NCBI GenBank assembly: GCA_001692895.1
Contig: KV748199.1
Location: 1,736,001-1,800,000, forward strand
DNA length: 64,000 nucleotides
Direction: 5' to 3'
Source of the DNA: Cenococcum geophilum 1.58
Taxonomy: Eukaryota > Ascomycota > Dothideomycetes > Gloniales > Gloniaceae
In this document: piece by piece, positions 10,451 to 20,815 of the stretch
Layout: each line of letters begins with the position of its first letter
How positions within the stretch are numbered: position 1 is the stretch's first letter
Notes under the pieces: generated by a model
Told to the model about the DNA's origin: nothing
The model's input: only the letters and a program-made list of their open reading frames with translations
Databases searched by the model: none
Position numbers and translations under genes: made by a program

Positions 10451-11821
10451 CCCTCGCATTCCCACCCTGCAGCAGTTTACCAACTTGGGTTGAATCCAAA
10501 CCCACAGAATTAGTAAGCTCCTTCACTAATCGGGTTTGGAAAATGGCACCGCCGATACTCTGCATTATCGAGCTGCCAAAGTATTGGGCAAACAGGACCA
10601 GAGAAATACCTAGTGGAACCTGTTGTGGTGAATGCTTCAAGACGGTCTGTACCATGAGCAGAGGCATCTGACCCGCGAAGCCACATCCAAGGCCCTGTAG
10701 CACTTGAAATGATATCCATTTAGCAGGAGTGGTAGAAAATGCAGTAAAAGTGGTGTAAAGGCCTGCTCCTACACAGAGCAATACAGATCCAAGGAAGAAC
10801 CAGGGGTTGTAGTATCCTGTGCGAGAGGCTGGTTGAGCATTAGCATAAGTATACACTAATGATGGAGGAACTTACCCAATACTCCTGAGAAGATAGATCC
10901 CAAAATTTGGGATATCACCAAGGGTAGCATCATAATGCCGCTGTGTGTTGGGTCCACGCCTTTGACAATTTGAAACCACTCTGGGAGATAGTATGCCGGA
11001 ATAACGTAAGATCCAAGTAAGAGAAAGCCGAATAGAACGCTGAATAGGATAGGCCTTTGTCTTAATACCGAGAATGGGATCATTGCATGGTCTCCCTTGT
11101 GTAATTCCCATATTGCAAACCCCAGGATAGTGCTGCCGAAGCCAACGAACAGTCCAATAACGGTCGGTGAATTNCATGGATATTGGTCGCCGCCCCATTC
11201 TAGAGCCAGAAGAACCATAATGATAGAGGCAACAAACAACCCGCATCCAATCAGGTCGAGCTGCAAAACTTTTTGGCGTGTACTGAATTTCTGAACTGCG
11301 AAATTCGGAGGCGGGTTGAAGAACAGAAGTAGAGCCCCGATTGTCACAGCTCCGGCAGGGAGATTGATAAAAAAGCACCATCTCCAAGTTGCATTTTCGG
11401 TGAGGGCACCTCCAACAATAGGCGCGACAACTGTTCCAAGCACGTATAATGAGGTAAGAAATCCCGTGAACAATGCACGCTTGTCTGGGGGTGTCACAAT
11501 TGCAATGACCGAGAGGCCACCAGAGACAACACCTGCTCCGCCAATGCCTGCGACGGCTCGACCAATGATGAACATTTTAGAACTCGTGGCAACTCCGCAG
11601 AGAAGCGAACCAAATAGGAATATGATGAAAAAAATCTGGTATGTCCACCTCAAGGAGAAAATCGTAGCGATTTTCCCACTTAACGGTTGCAGAGAGCACA
11701 TTGTCAAAGGATATGCAGCGCCGTACCAACCAATGTCTGTGCTAGCATGGAATTGGCTTGTGATGGATGGAATTGCCTATTAGAAAAGGATCATTAGCTA
11801 TGATCGCTGGTATATCTTAGG
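10451..11821 (-). pseudogene. MFS transporter, central exons 2 and 3
   Basis: Exon 2 (11776-10876) covers TM2 to about TM11, with the 47-nt intron 10829-10875 (branch GCTAATG, acceptor CCAG) splitting a GCC Ala codon in phase 1. Exon 3 opens with SRTGYYNPWFFLG and runs to GGNAR at the MULE site. 11777-11821 is the 3' part of intron 1, ending TTCTAATAG. Confidence 0.88.
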
Positions 11822-12399
11822 CAGTGTGTCCAAGAGCCAGCGTCGCTGACAGCGTCGCTGCCAAGACGCTGATAATGTAAGCAGTCAGCGAGCGATTATA
11901 TTTATTAACAGCGCGCCAGCGAGCAAAAGCTCTATAAGGCTCAGCTCGCTAGCGCGCTAATGAGGTAGTAATACGATTTTGGTGTTAAGGCAGATTGCGG
12001 AAGTTTGCTTAATTTCGGCTTATGTTTAGGGCGCCAATCTACTACTAGGCGATAAGAAATATGGAGATATACACTATAGGTTAGCGTGTTTTCCCTTAAT
12101 ATCCCTATTATTGCGTTCTTTATCGGCCAGCTATACATCCTACTAAGAGTTGACTTTTCCTCTACCTTAACACTACCCCCCTAATTAACCTTACTATGTA
12201 ACGGACCCTCTTTTAAATATATAGACTAGGCCTTAGAGCTTTTACTACTTCTTCTTTTTCGTCTTCTATATAAACTACGCCTTAACTAACCCCTACCGCG
12301 TTAAGTTCACGCGTCGAGCTTGCTAGTTTAATTGCCTTCTTACCTCTATTAGTTAATAACGACTTTTGCCCCTTTGCCTCTCCTAGTACTCCTACCCTG

Positions 12400-14945
12400 T
12401 CTAGCAGTTAGATATTATAAATAACACCTTTAGCTAATCTAAATTCCGGCTAAATCTTTTATATTTAATAGGACGACCTTTAGCTTAATGTAATTAAAAT
12501 CTACCTATTAGAAATCGGCTATTAAGTTTAATATAAGCGTACTGCCTCATTAAACGCTTAAATATTGGATATTTAGAAGGACGGCGCAGATCTAAGCTGG
12601 TAGACTCCTTAGGGCACTAAGAAACTGTAGCTTTGTAAGATTTATTACTTAAATAAGAAGCCTAGAGGCTTGCTTATAGTAAACGGCAACAACCATATTT
12701 TTAGACATCTTAAGTTAAATTATAATATTGTTAAAGGCGTTTACCTTAGTAAGCTCTTACCAGCTAATCCGTTTAAAGTAGCTAAAGCGGCTACTACTTC
12801 TACTGGGTAATATATTCCTTTTTAGTTAAGAGGTTATATCTAGGCCTTTATTAACTAGGCGATTCTTTAAGATATTACCTTCCGGTAAGCAACTAGTGCT
12901 TATATAAGAGCTCTACTTATATTCAATTGTCCTAAATTGCAATACTACCTCGCCTATACCCCTACTTCTCTATCTATATAGATTACGAACGCGTATAAGC
13001 CACGGAAAGTGGATATTAAGAAGTTAATAATATTAAGCAGGAGTAAGATTAATATTAGCTGTAATATTTAGACGTCTACAAATGGGCTCTTATTACTTAG
13101 TATAGTTGCCTATTTTATTAATAAATTTAGTAAGCTTTAATCTGTTCTTTTAGGACTTCCTTAGATCTACGGCTCTTATTCTGGTAAAAATATGTCACAG
13201 CGACTCAGTCAATCGAGGCACGAGCGCCGTAGAACGTATGCAAGCCTGTATAATTGGTAGTCTATTGACCCGGATATCAAGATGAGGAGAAAAAGAAGGT
13301 CGTGGAAAGGACACGTCTATATACATGGAGCCAAGACGTAAGCGAACCCCCCTAACTAGGCCCTATCCAGGTTACGCGCGTCAGTGCCGTAACAAATATC
13401 GCATAAGTCCTTACTCTAGCACTTAAATAGTATAAGATTTAATATAAGCTTGGCTGCCTTATAATGGATAACGCTATAAATAATAACAAGCTCTATACTC
13501 ACCTCTTTAGAAGCCTTTCCCTCCCTCCTTATATACGCCTTCGGTACGTTGGCTATATTATTAACCTTATCGTTAAGGCGTTAATATTTGGAAAGGGTAT
13601 TAGCAAACTTAAATAGGAGCTTATTAGTGTAAGTAATAAAGCTAAGTTTAAGCTTATAAGAGAGAAGGGATTTATTAGTAAGCTTTATAATATTATTAAA
13701 TATATTATAAGAAGTACGGGCTGTTATAAGGACTTTATAGATAATTAAGCTAAAGCAGCGGCTGAGGACGAGCTCTTTAATTAGCTGGAGCTTATACTGG
13801 TAAAGGACGACGGCGTGTAATAGAACTCCACCTACTTTATGGCTGCTCGAGCTCTAAAGCTTAAGAAGGCGATTTAGAAGTACTGCCTCTTGTGGCGGCC
13901 GCTAGCTAACGAAAAGAATAGCTATAATTTAAGGCAGGATTTCCTTACTAATAGTAACTAGTAATTAATTAAACAACTTATTAAGTTGCTTAAGCCGTTT
14001 ATAAAAATAATAAAGCGTATAGAAGGTAACGCGAACGCCTTAGGAGTTAAAGGCTCTTATAGTGCTTTATAGGAGTCTATTATTAGCTTAGATACGCTCT
14101 ATAAATACCTTCTTTAAGCTAAGTAGAAGCTTAAGAATAAGGACAACTTTTTTCTTAAGTCTAGTATTACTATGGCCATTTAAAAGATTAATAAGTATTT
14201 TAACAAGTTTAAGACAGAGAGTCCCTACTACTTTGCTATAGTTATTCTCTACCCCTCCCTTAAGAGAGCCTGGTTCGCGGATAAGTAGCGGAAATAGCTA
14301 ATATAGGTTAGGCACGCTAAAAAGAGTATTAAGACTCTATTTGTTAAGTACCTAGAGGCAAAAAATAAGGAGGAAGCTAAGGAGCTTACGCAGCTAAGTT
14401 GTTAAAAGGTACCGCGGAAGCCTAATAACGATTTAAATGACAACTTTAAAGCTCGCCTTATAGTAAATAAGGACTACGCTATAATAATATGTGTGTGGAA
14501 GAAGATAAAGCTAGCGAATGAGCTTTAAAGATACTATAAGGCTAGGCTCAAGCTTTATCGTTAGAAGGAGGATAATAAGGAATTGGTAGAGCCAATAGCA
14601 AATCCACTTACTTAGTAGTTAATATAAGGCTCTATTTACTATCTAATCCTCGCTAAAATCGCCCTAAATCTCTTTTCTATACCCGCTATAAGTTTAGCTT
14701 ATAAACGAGTCTTTAGCCTTGCCAAGAAGGTGGTTACTAATAAAAGAAATTGCCTATTTGCGGACACAATTAAAGCAGATAAATATTAAAAGTAGTAGCT
14801 ACTAAAAGGGCTTATTCCGAGCAGCTTAACTAACTATATTAAGACTAATGGATCGTTAACTATACCGTGGCTTAGTAGTCTTACAGTTAATCTTACTGGC
14901 TTTAATCCAGATTTAGGCGCGGCAGTGACGGCTTAGTAAGTTTAA
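12400..14945 (+). pseudogene. hAT transposase (split by a solo LTR)
   Basis: Upstream of the LTR the reading includes a BED-finger-like stretch (LCKIYYLNKKPRG, NNHIFRHLKLNYN; about 12610-12730) and the RNase H-like core opening SKINISCNI*TSTNGLLLLS followed by VAYFINKF and VLLGLP*IYGSYSGKN, ending exactly at 13192. After the LTR it resumes with IMDNAINNN, RLRYVGYIINLIVKA (13440-13600) and a C-terminal dimerisation region (SIPAISLAYKRVFSLAKKVV; about 14670-14730). Many Gln/Trp codons are now TAG/TAA. The exact start is unclear. Confidence 0.82.
13193..13394 (-). repeat. Solo LTR of the gypsy-A family, reversed
   Basis: Same length (202 bp) as the LTR at 2581-2782 and similar when reversed (ends TGTTACGGC... 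and ...AGTCGCTGTGACA). The interrupted transposase frame reads GGT AAA AAT ATC across the site, and AAATAT flanks both sides, giving a 5-6 bp target duplication. CpA sites are largely intact although the surrounding hAT is heavily mutated. No internal retroelement remains. Confidence 0.85.
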
Positions 14946-15344
14946 TTTACCAGAGCTCTTAATATCTGCTTAATCTAACCTCTGGCAGACTGCGGCCTAC
15001 CCCCTAACAGCTATCCTTCCTCTCTTATGCCCCCACCTTCTTATCTACCTTCTACGACTTGGCCGCTTTAGAGGATAATCTTAAGGATATTTGAATATAA
15101 TACAAGCAATATAAGGACATCTGATTAAGTGGGCAACGTTAACTTGTATATAGGGGGAGGTTCTGCCAAAAATTTAATATTACACTAATCTTCTATCATG
15201 TATTTCCTAATTGGGACAGCGCGCTGTTAGCGCGCTAGCGACGAGCTCCAAAAACAGCAGCGAGTCAGCTTCAAAGCATTTTTTGACAGCTAGCTAGTGC
15301 GTCTTAGCAGCTCGCTCGCTAATGGCTCGCTGTTGGACACACTG

Positions 15345-15553
15345 ATCTTAGGGTAGCCAGTGAAAAGAAATTGGAGACTTGCTGTCGCGATAACGGAGGC
15401 ATCAAGGGAAATAAGAAACGATGCAATAGAAACACCTGTCAAGATGCTATACAGCTTAATGCCAGCAAGATGTTGCATTTCTGTAGCATCACTCCCCTGC
15501 GCCGAATTAGGAACATCGGGTGCAACATCTTGAGATGGAGTAGAGCGAAACAT
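15345..15553 (-). pseudogene. MFS transporter, exon 1 and 5' part of intron 1
   Basis: Exon 1 (15553-15383) starts MFRSTPSQDV and encodes 57 residues: a polar tail of about 30 residues, then the start of TM1 (LYSILTGVSIASFLISLDAS). The donor is GC (GCAAGT at 15382-15377): only this choice gives the expected VIAT-AIPSIT join with the acceptor at 11777. 15345-15352 is the right hAT target copy. Confidence 0.85.
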
Positions 15554-16102
15554 TTCTTAATGTTTTCCTGGGAGATCTTTCTACATGACAAGAAGAAAAA
15601 GAACTTTCAAAGAATGCGTGAAATGGTCAGGAATCATGAAACGGAAATGAACAGAAAAAATTGGGCCAGTTGCTGTCTTAAGACGGCCAACATTTTGTTG
15701 AGGAGGCAGATAGAAATAGCTACAGAAAGTTTCCAAATTCAGTTGCCTAATTTACTTTCGTATGCTAGGGCAGGAGCATAGGTAACGTTGAAGCCTCCGT
15801 GCTGGCTCCGATTCCGATTCCGACTCCGATCCCGCTCCTGCTCCCGCTCATGCGGATAATCGACGGTGCCAGCGGCGACATCCAACTGCATCAGTCGTAG
15901 AGGCCTTCAATTAACACAACGATACGGTTTGCCTACGTTCATCAGCTTTGGAATGACATAAGCCAGGGACTGTCTCAAATTCGGCCATCAAATACGCCCA
16001 GCCAGCAGGAGCAAACCATAGCTCCCAAAGAGGTTTTTCCATAAGGTCAGATTTCAGGTGCAGTAGCTCATCTAGTAAGCGATTATTATATTGACCATAA
16101 CA
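15554..16102. promoter_or_regulatory. Shared divergent promoter region of MFS and Zn2Cys6 genes
   Basis: The 549 bp separating the two start codons. At about 15806-15850 there is an imperfect hexamer array (TCCGAT, TCCGAC, TCCCGC, TCCTGC repeats), followed by CGG/CCG triplets near 15852-15885 of the kind Zn2Cys6 dimers bind. No site can be assigned with certainty. Composition is host-like and no transposon is visible. Confidence 0.45.
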
Positions 16103-17339
16103 ATGAATCCGAGAAAGCCCCCAAGACGGCATGCCTGCGTCCGGTGCGTGCATTCGAAAGTCAGGTGCTCGACTCTGGAAGGTGGCACGGCCTGTGAACG
16201 CTGTGCAAGACTGGGTCGAGAGTGCATCTTTTCAGACACATCCCGGTCCAGTAGGCCAAAGCACGATTCGTATGATAATACATCCCTGTCTTCATTGCAT
16301 TTCCGAGCTGACTCAAGACAGAAAGGATCGTATTGACAGGCTCCAGGAGCAAGTAGATAGTCTAGCCGCTCAACTTGCACAAAAGGCATCTAATGTTCTC
16401 TCAGTCCATCAAGACCGCATCTGATAAGTTCTCCAGGATATCGAGAGCGCGCAGACGCCCTTGCAGCCCCGAAATGGTTCTGAAAGTCAAACGCCGGATG
16501 CCTTGCCGAAGGAGTCAATACCCGCCTCCGAATCATGCTGTGATCTTTTCGCACGCGGAATTATTACCACTACAGAAGCTGGTCGGCTGCTTGAGAAATT
16601 CCGCGTCAACAAAATGCCACAGTTTCCATTCGTGATTGTACCTCGTGAGATGAGTGTCTCTGCTCTCCGAGAGCAATATCCATTCTTGCTTATGACAATA
16701 ATGACAGCTTCTCTTGAAGATAACTTGCAGCTGCAAGGCGAATTAGCTTCTGAAGTAAAGAAGGCTATAGGTACTCGTGTGATTTTGAATAATGAGAGGA
16801 ATTTGGATCTCCTCTTAGGACTGTTGGTCCATGTCGCTTGGTATCATTATCACTGGCAAACCATGCACACGCAAATGTACCTGCTACTACAAATGGCCAT
16901 CATGATTGTGGTAGATCTCGGTCTCGACAAGGACGAAAATTTTGGGCTTTATACTGGGGTGCAAAAGCCAGAAAAAACCCCAGAAGAAAAACATTATCAG
17001 TCTCCCACCGGAAAGCGCGCCCTTCTGGCATGTTACTACCTTTGCCAGGGTGGTTTTGGATAAATCTTATCGCGATAAGTCTTGGCATACCCCAAATAAA
17101 TTTTCGTCGCCTTTTTCTTCTTTATTATCGTATAAAATATGGCTTCAGAAGTGGAATCAGAAGCTCTCAACTCTATTAATACCTCTAAATCAAAAATATA
17201 AGAGGTCGCTTAGCTCTTTTAACATGGGAGCATACCCGTCCACTAGGCAGTAATAAGCCCGTACAAAATAAAAAAGCCCGTCTTTTATTCTATTATAAAC
17301 ACTATACAGAGTCGTACGCTGCATAGTCAACTTCCAACT

Positions 17340-19210
17340 TCCGAAATTACTTAGCGTTAAAGCATGGTATTACAGTTAAGCCTAAAACTAGTTATAAAAG
17401 AAGCAATACGGGATTAATTAAAAGACCTTTACCTTAAAGCGTCATCTTAAAATAAGACAGAAGAGCTAAATTTAGAAGTACTCCGAACGGTCCTAAATAA
17501 GGAAGTTATTAATAAGGCCCTTATTACATTAATTGTTGTATAAAACTTACTATTTTAGATAGTTAAGTAGCCAAAGTTCCATATTCTTCTATAGTTAATT
17601 AATCCTAAAGTAGACGGCCATATAACTATAGCCCATTTAGCAGTTAGTAAAAAGATCTATAACTTATAGCTATCGCAAAAGGATATTATATAAAAGAGGC
17701 TACAGTCTGCACTAATAAGTATTCATCTCTCCGTTAATATCTAGACCTCTCCAAATAATCACCTTCTCCTCGCGATTTACGGCCATTTTATTAATAGCTA
17801 GGAAAAGCTTATAAACGCTCTTCTTAGCCTTTATACGGTAGCCTCTTATAGCAGAAACAAGTAATAGAATACTCTTCTTCTAGTGCTTAAGGACTACGGG
17901 ATTATATAAAAGCTAGGTGCCGTTATATCTAATAACCATACTGTAAATAATAAGCTCTATTATATAATAAGCGACTAGCTTCTCTAAAAAGAAGGAATTA
18001 AATAGAATCCCGTCTACTAACGGATCCGCTGTTAGGGTTATATTCTTAACCTTGCCGTATAGGCTTTCCTCTTTAAAAACTTAATTAGTCTTAATAATAT
18101 TAAGTTATATAAAAAAGGAAAAGAGCTAAATCCAAAAGAGGAGAAAAAGAAGAGTAATTTATTTTAGAAGCTTAGCGCACTTAGAAAGCTTTATAATATT
18201 ATTATATATACCCGCAGCTTAGCTAGTCGTATAAGGGAGTTTAAAAGTCTTATAGGGAGAAGAATTCCGCTTAATAATCGTATGAGATGGAATAGCTGGT
18301 ATTTTATACTCAGCGTAGCAATTTAGAAAAAGTCTGCCCTTAATATATATACTAAGCGTAACCTTAATACGCTTAAAAAGGACTATCTTAGTCTAAAGGA
18401 CTAGGAGGCGCTTTATATAATAAAAAGCTTTCTTTAGATATTCTACCAGGTAACCCTAAAATGCCAGGGACACAAAGCAACGCTTAAGAATATACTTTTT
18501 ACAATAGATATTATAATTAACCACCTTAATAAATCCCAGGTTAGTCTATCTCCCCTCTTTATTTCCTAGCTAATATATAATAAAAGGAGTATATATCTAA
18601 TAAGGAGTTCTCTAAACGCATTAAAAATGCTTAGAATACCTTTAATAGGTATTACCATAAAACAGATAACTCGCCCCTTTACGCCGCTGCACTTATTCTT
18701 TATCTAGCCCGTTATATAAGATATATTAAGCAGGTTTAAAAGAAGGAGTAGCGTAAGCCTATACTTAACAGCGTTAAAGAGCTTTAGGAAAGATATTGGA
18801 ATAGGAGTTCTACGCCTAGAAGTATATCATTATATAAAAAGCTAGCTCTAGCTTAAGACCTTAATAAGTTTAATAAGATTGCCAAGGATTTTAATAGTAT
18901 AATATTTTAACCAAAAAGTCAGAATAAGTATAAGGACTTTATCTCTAAGACGCCATATAAGATTTCAACAACTACACTTTAGTGGTGGTCTTAAGAATAG
19001 TAATAAAAACGCTGGCCACGGCTCTCGCTTATGGCAATCAAAATTCTCTTAATTCTAGCAATAAGTAATAAGCCAGAAAGAGTCTTTTTAGGAAGACGTT
19101 GTACGGTATTATAGGAGAGAATGCAGATGGATCCTAAAACTCTTAAGAAAACAAAGTGTTTAAAGAATTGGCATTAAAGAAGAACTATAAGAGAAATAGG
19201 TAATTTTTCT
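17340..19210 (+). pseudogene. hAT transposase (Restless/Tol2-like group)
   Basis: The plus reading with TAG/TAA as Gln/Trp gives NI*TSPNNHLLLAIYGHFIN (about 17740-17800), an RCQGYILNLAVQAFLF-like stretch around 18030-18070, RMRWNS*YFIL at 18280-18310, and a C-terminal dimerisation block with LALAQDLNKF (18850), then MAIKILLILAISDKPERVFL at about 19030-19090 and LKKTKCLKNW near 19140. These are in the order known for hAT transposases. The stops make it inactive. Confidence 0.8.
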
Positions 19211-19279
19211 CTAAGTATATAGCTATTATATAGTTAGGGGGGGAAGGTAGATAGGGACCCTATAATACCTTACGCCTAT

Positions 19280-19419
19280 CTATAATATCCGCAATATCCG
19301 CAGTATCCGCAATATCTGCGATATCCACAATATCTGCAATATCTGCGATATCCGCAATATCTATAATATCTGCAATATCCGCAATATCCGTAATATCCGC
19401 AATATCTGCAGTATCTGCT
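19280..19419 (+). repeat. 9-bp minisatellite (AATATCCGC-type)
   Basis: About fifteen imperfect copies of AATATCCGC / AATATCTGC near the right end of hAT 2. Variation among copies is mostly C/T. It has no coding role and may be a subterminal array. Confidence 0.8.
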
Positions 19420-20815
19420 AAATTCAGCTAGAATCGAGTCCTATTCTACTTGGTTGGGGTAGAAAAGCTCCGCATAGGACACTTTTATCCTTATCGATTG
19501 CGATATTTATGCATATTCTATTGGATAAAGGATATTTTATGCTCGCTTATTCGCATTATCCAAAACCACCCTGACCTTTGCTCGGTGTAAGTTTTCCAGA
19601 CATGGCTATCAGAGGAACGCCAAAACTAACTGTTTATCTAAGATCATCAATATTTCGTAAACAGTTGTTCATGAGACATACAGAATGGATTGCCCAATGC
19701 TGCGACACTCTCCTGGAAAAGCCAGAATACCCCACAGATACCCTCTTGAAAAATTACATCGATATTCAAGTGCTTTCTCGGAAAAGTGAAGAAGTGTTCT
19801 ACCCCAACGATCATGATTGGGCTCATAGAACAGCCGGTCCAAGTAGGAATATGCTATTGGAATTGCTGCAAGAGCAAGGGACGCAGATCCAAGCGAGTGT
19901 GTCTCAGTGCAAGATGCAAGACCAGTGTTAGTTTCTCGGATAACCCATCGGCCCATCTTATTAAATCTTTATGTTATAATATTTCTTATCTCAACACTAG
20001 TTATCAGTTTATCATGCTATTAGGTATTTTTATCACAAACTTCTAACAGCAAGGTAATAGGGACGTTATTCCTCGAACTAAAAGCGATACCAACTCATAT
20101 TTTAGGGCATGGGGTGCGCCATCGTAATAGAGTCTTTAGCCCCAACCACACAAGTCAGCTTCGGGCCCTTCTCTCTTCTACCCATGCATCTGTTTCTTCA
20201 CTTCTCGAGCTTCCGCTTGATACGATCGTTCATCTTCCGGCATGCTCTCTCACTACCCTTTGGTATTGTTTATTAATACTTTCAAAACTGACCTTGCTCG
20301 CCCCCACCGATGTTTGGAACGAGAAAACCGGGTTGGAAAAAAAGAGTGTCTACCAGCTTGGATTGGATACAATGAAAAAATTTGGAGCATTATCTACCGG
20401 TGATGATGTTTGGGCGAACTCTAGGAGAGTCATTGGAAGTATGCTGTCATGGCTTGAGAAACATGAGATGTCAAACCTCCAGCCAAGCAATATCGAGCCG
20501 CACAGAGTTACACCCAACTCACATGGATTATCACACCCGACATGCACGAGAAATAACATCTACACGAGTGATAGCATCCACTCGGCTGATGCGTCCATGC
20601 CTGCATCGTGGTATGGAAAGTCTGCAGGATTTCAGAACGGCACCAATGTCAATGCTGTTCCATCTTTGCAGAGCAATCAGACAAAGTATACAGAAAATCC
20701 GACGCAAGAATTTTGGAATGATGCTATATGGCAGCAAATGCTTGAGGACTTTGCCGTAATGCCGACGGAGCTACCGGCTCGATTTAGCTCTCCGTCGCTG
20801 GGGCCATTCGTCTAG

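Larger units (their letters stand above)
11822..15344 (+). mobile_element. hAT transposon 1, 3523 bp, inside MFS intron 1
   Basis: Perfect 8-bp target duplication ATCTTAGG (11814-11821, 15345-15352) and inverted ends starting CAGTGTGTCCAA on both sides, typical hAT features. Subterminal clusters of AGCGAGC/GCTCGCT and CAGCGTCGCTG occur near both ends (about 11840-11970 and 15210-15330), as in known hAT transposase-binding regions. It carries a RIP-damaged hAT transposase and an inserted solo LTR (13193-13394). It lies within an intron that would otherwise be about 75 nt. Confidence 0.92.
5576..15553 (-). pseudogene. DHA2-type MFS transporter gene, split by two DNA transposons
   Basis: Exons (minus): 15553-15383, 11776-10876, 10828-10451 continued at 5856-5774, and 5710-5576 (stop TAG). 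Joined without the insertions they give 1668 nt, exactly 555 codons plus stop, normal for 14-TM drug:H+ antiporters. Hallmarks: ISLDASVIAT-AIPSIT in TM1, WYGAAYPLTM, GRAVAGIGGAG, APIVGGALTENATWRWCFFI (motif C region), and GYYNPWFFLG in the C-terminal half. Introns: 1 is GC-AG (GCAAGT...TAG), 2 is 10829-10875 (GTAAGT...CAG), 3 is 5711-5773 (GTAAGC...TAG). A MULE (5866-10450) lies in exon 3 and a hAT (11822-15344) in intron 1. One ambiguous base at 11174. The coding parts carry no RIP-type stops. It is divergent from the Zn2Cys6 gene at 16103, so local regulation by that factor is plausible. Substrate unknown. Confidence 0.88.
17046..19573 (+). mobile_element. hAT transposon 2, 2528 bp, inside the regulator gene
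   Basis: Perfect 8-bp duplication ACCTTTGC (17038-17045, 19574-19581). Inverted ends CAGGGTGGTTTTGGATAA (18 bp) match on both sides, and CAGGG starts are common in hAT elements. It encodes a RIP-damaged transposase different from hAT 1. The right end also carries a 9-bp minisatellite. It interrupts the regulator in coding sequence, within a Tyr-Leu-Cys stretch. Confidence 0.92.
16103..20815 (+). pseudogene. Zn2Cys6 fungal transcription factor, split by a hAT element
   Basis: The ATG at 16103 (MNPRKPPRRHACVRC) precedes a zinc cluster with spacing C-x2-C-x6-C-x8-C-x2-C-x6-C (about 16133-16225). Intron 1 is 16270-16321 (GTATGA...ACAG, 52 nt); the next exon opens with a short coiled coil (RIDRLQEQVDSLAAQLAQK). 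A TGATAA double stop at 16421-16426 must be spliced out (a 42-nt intron 16394-16435 is possible) or is a lesion. The middle domain runs to 17045, where hAT 2 enters; after it the frame resumes (19582), with an intron 19587-19642 (GTAAGT...CTAAG, branch CTAAC) and MRHTEWIAQCC. The C-terminal part (in frame from about 20040; stop TAG 20813-20815) fits this regulator class; the join across 19927-20040 is unresolved. Nuclear DNA-binding activator by family; likely target the adjacent transporter. Confidence 0.8.

Noticed and set aside
15371-15781. Plus frame of 136 codons
   Set aside because: Antisense of MFS exon 1 running into the promoter region; no domain.
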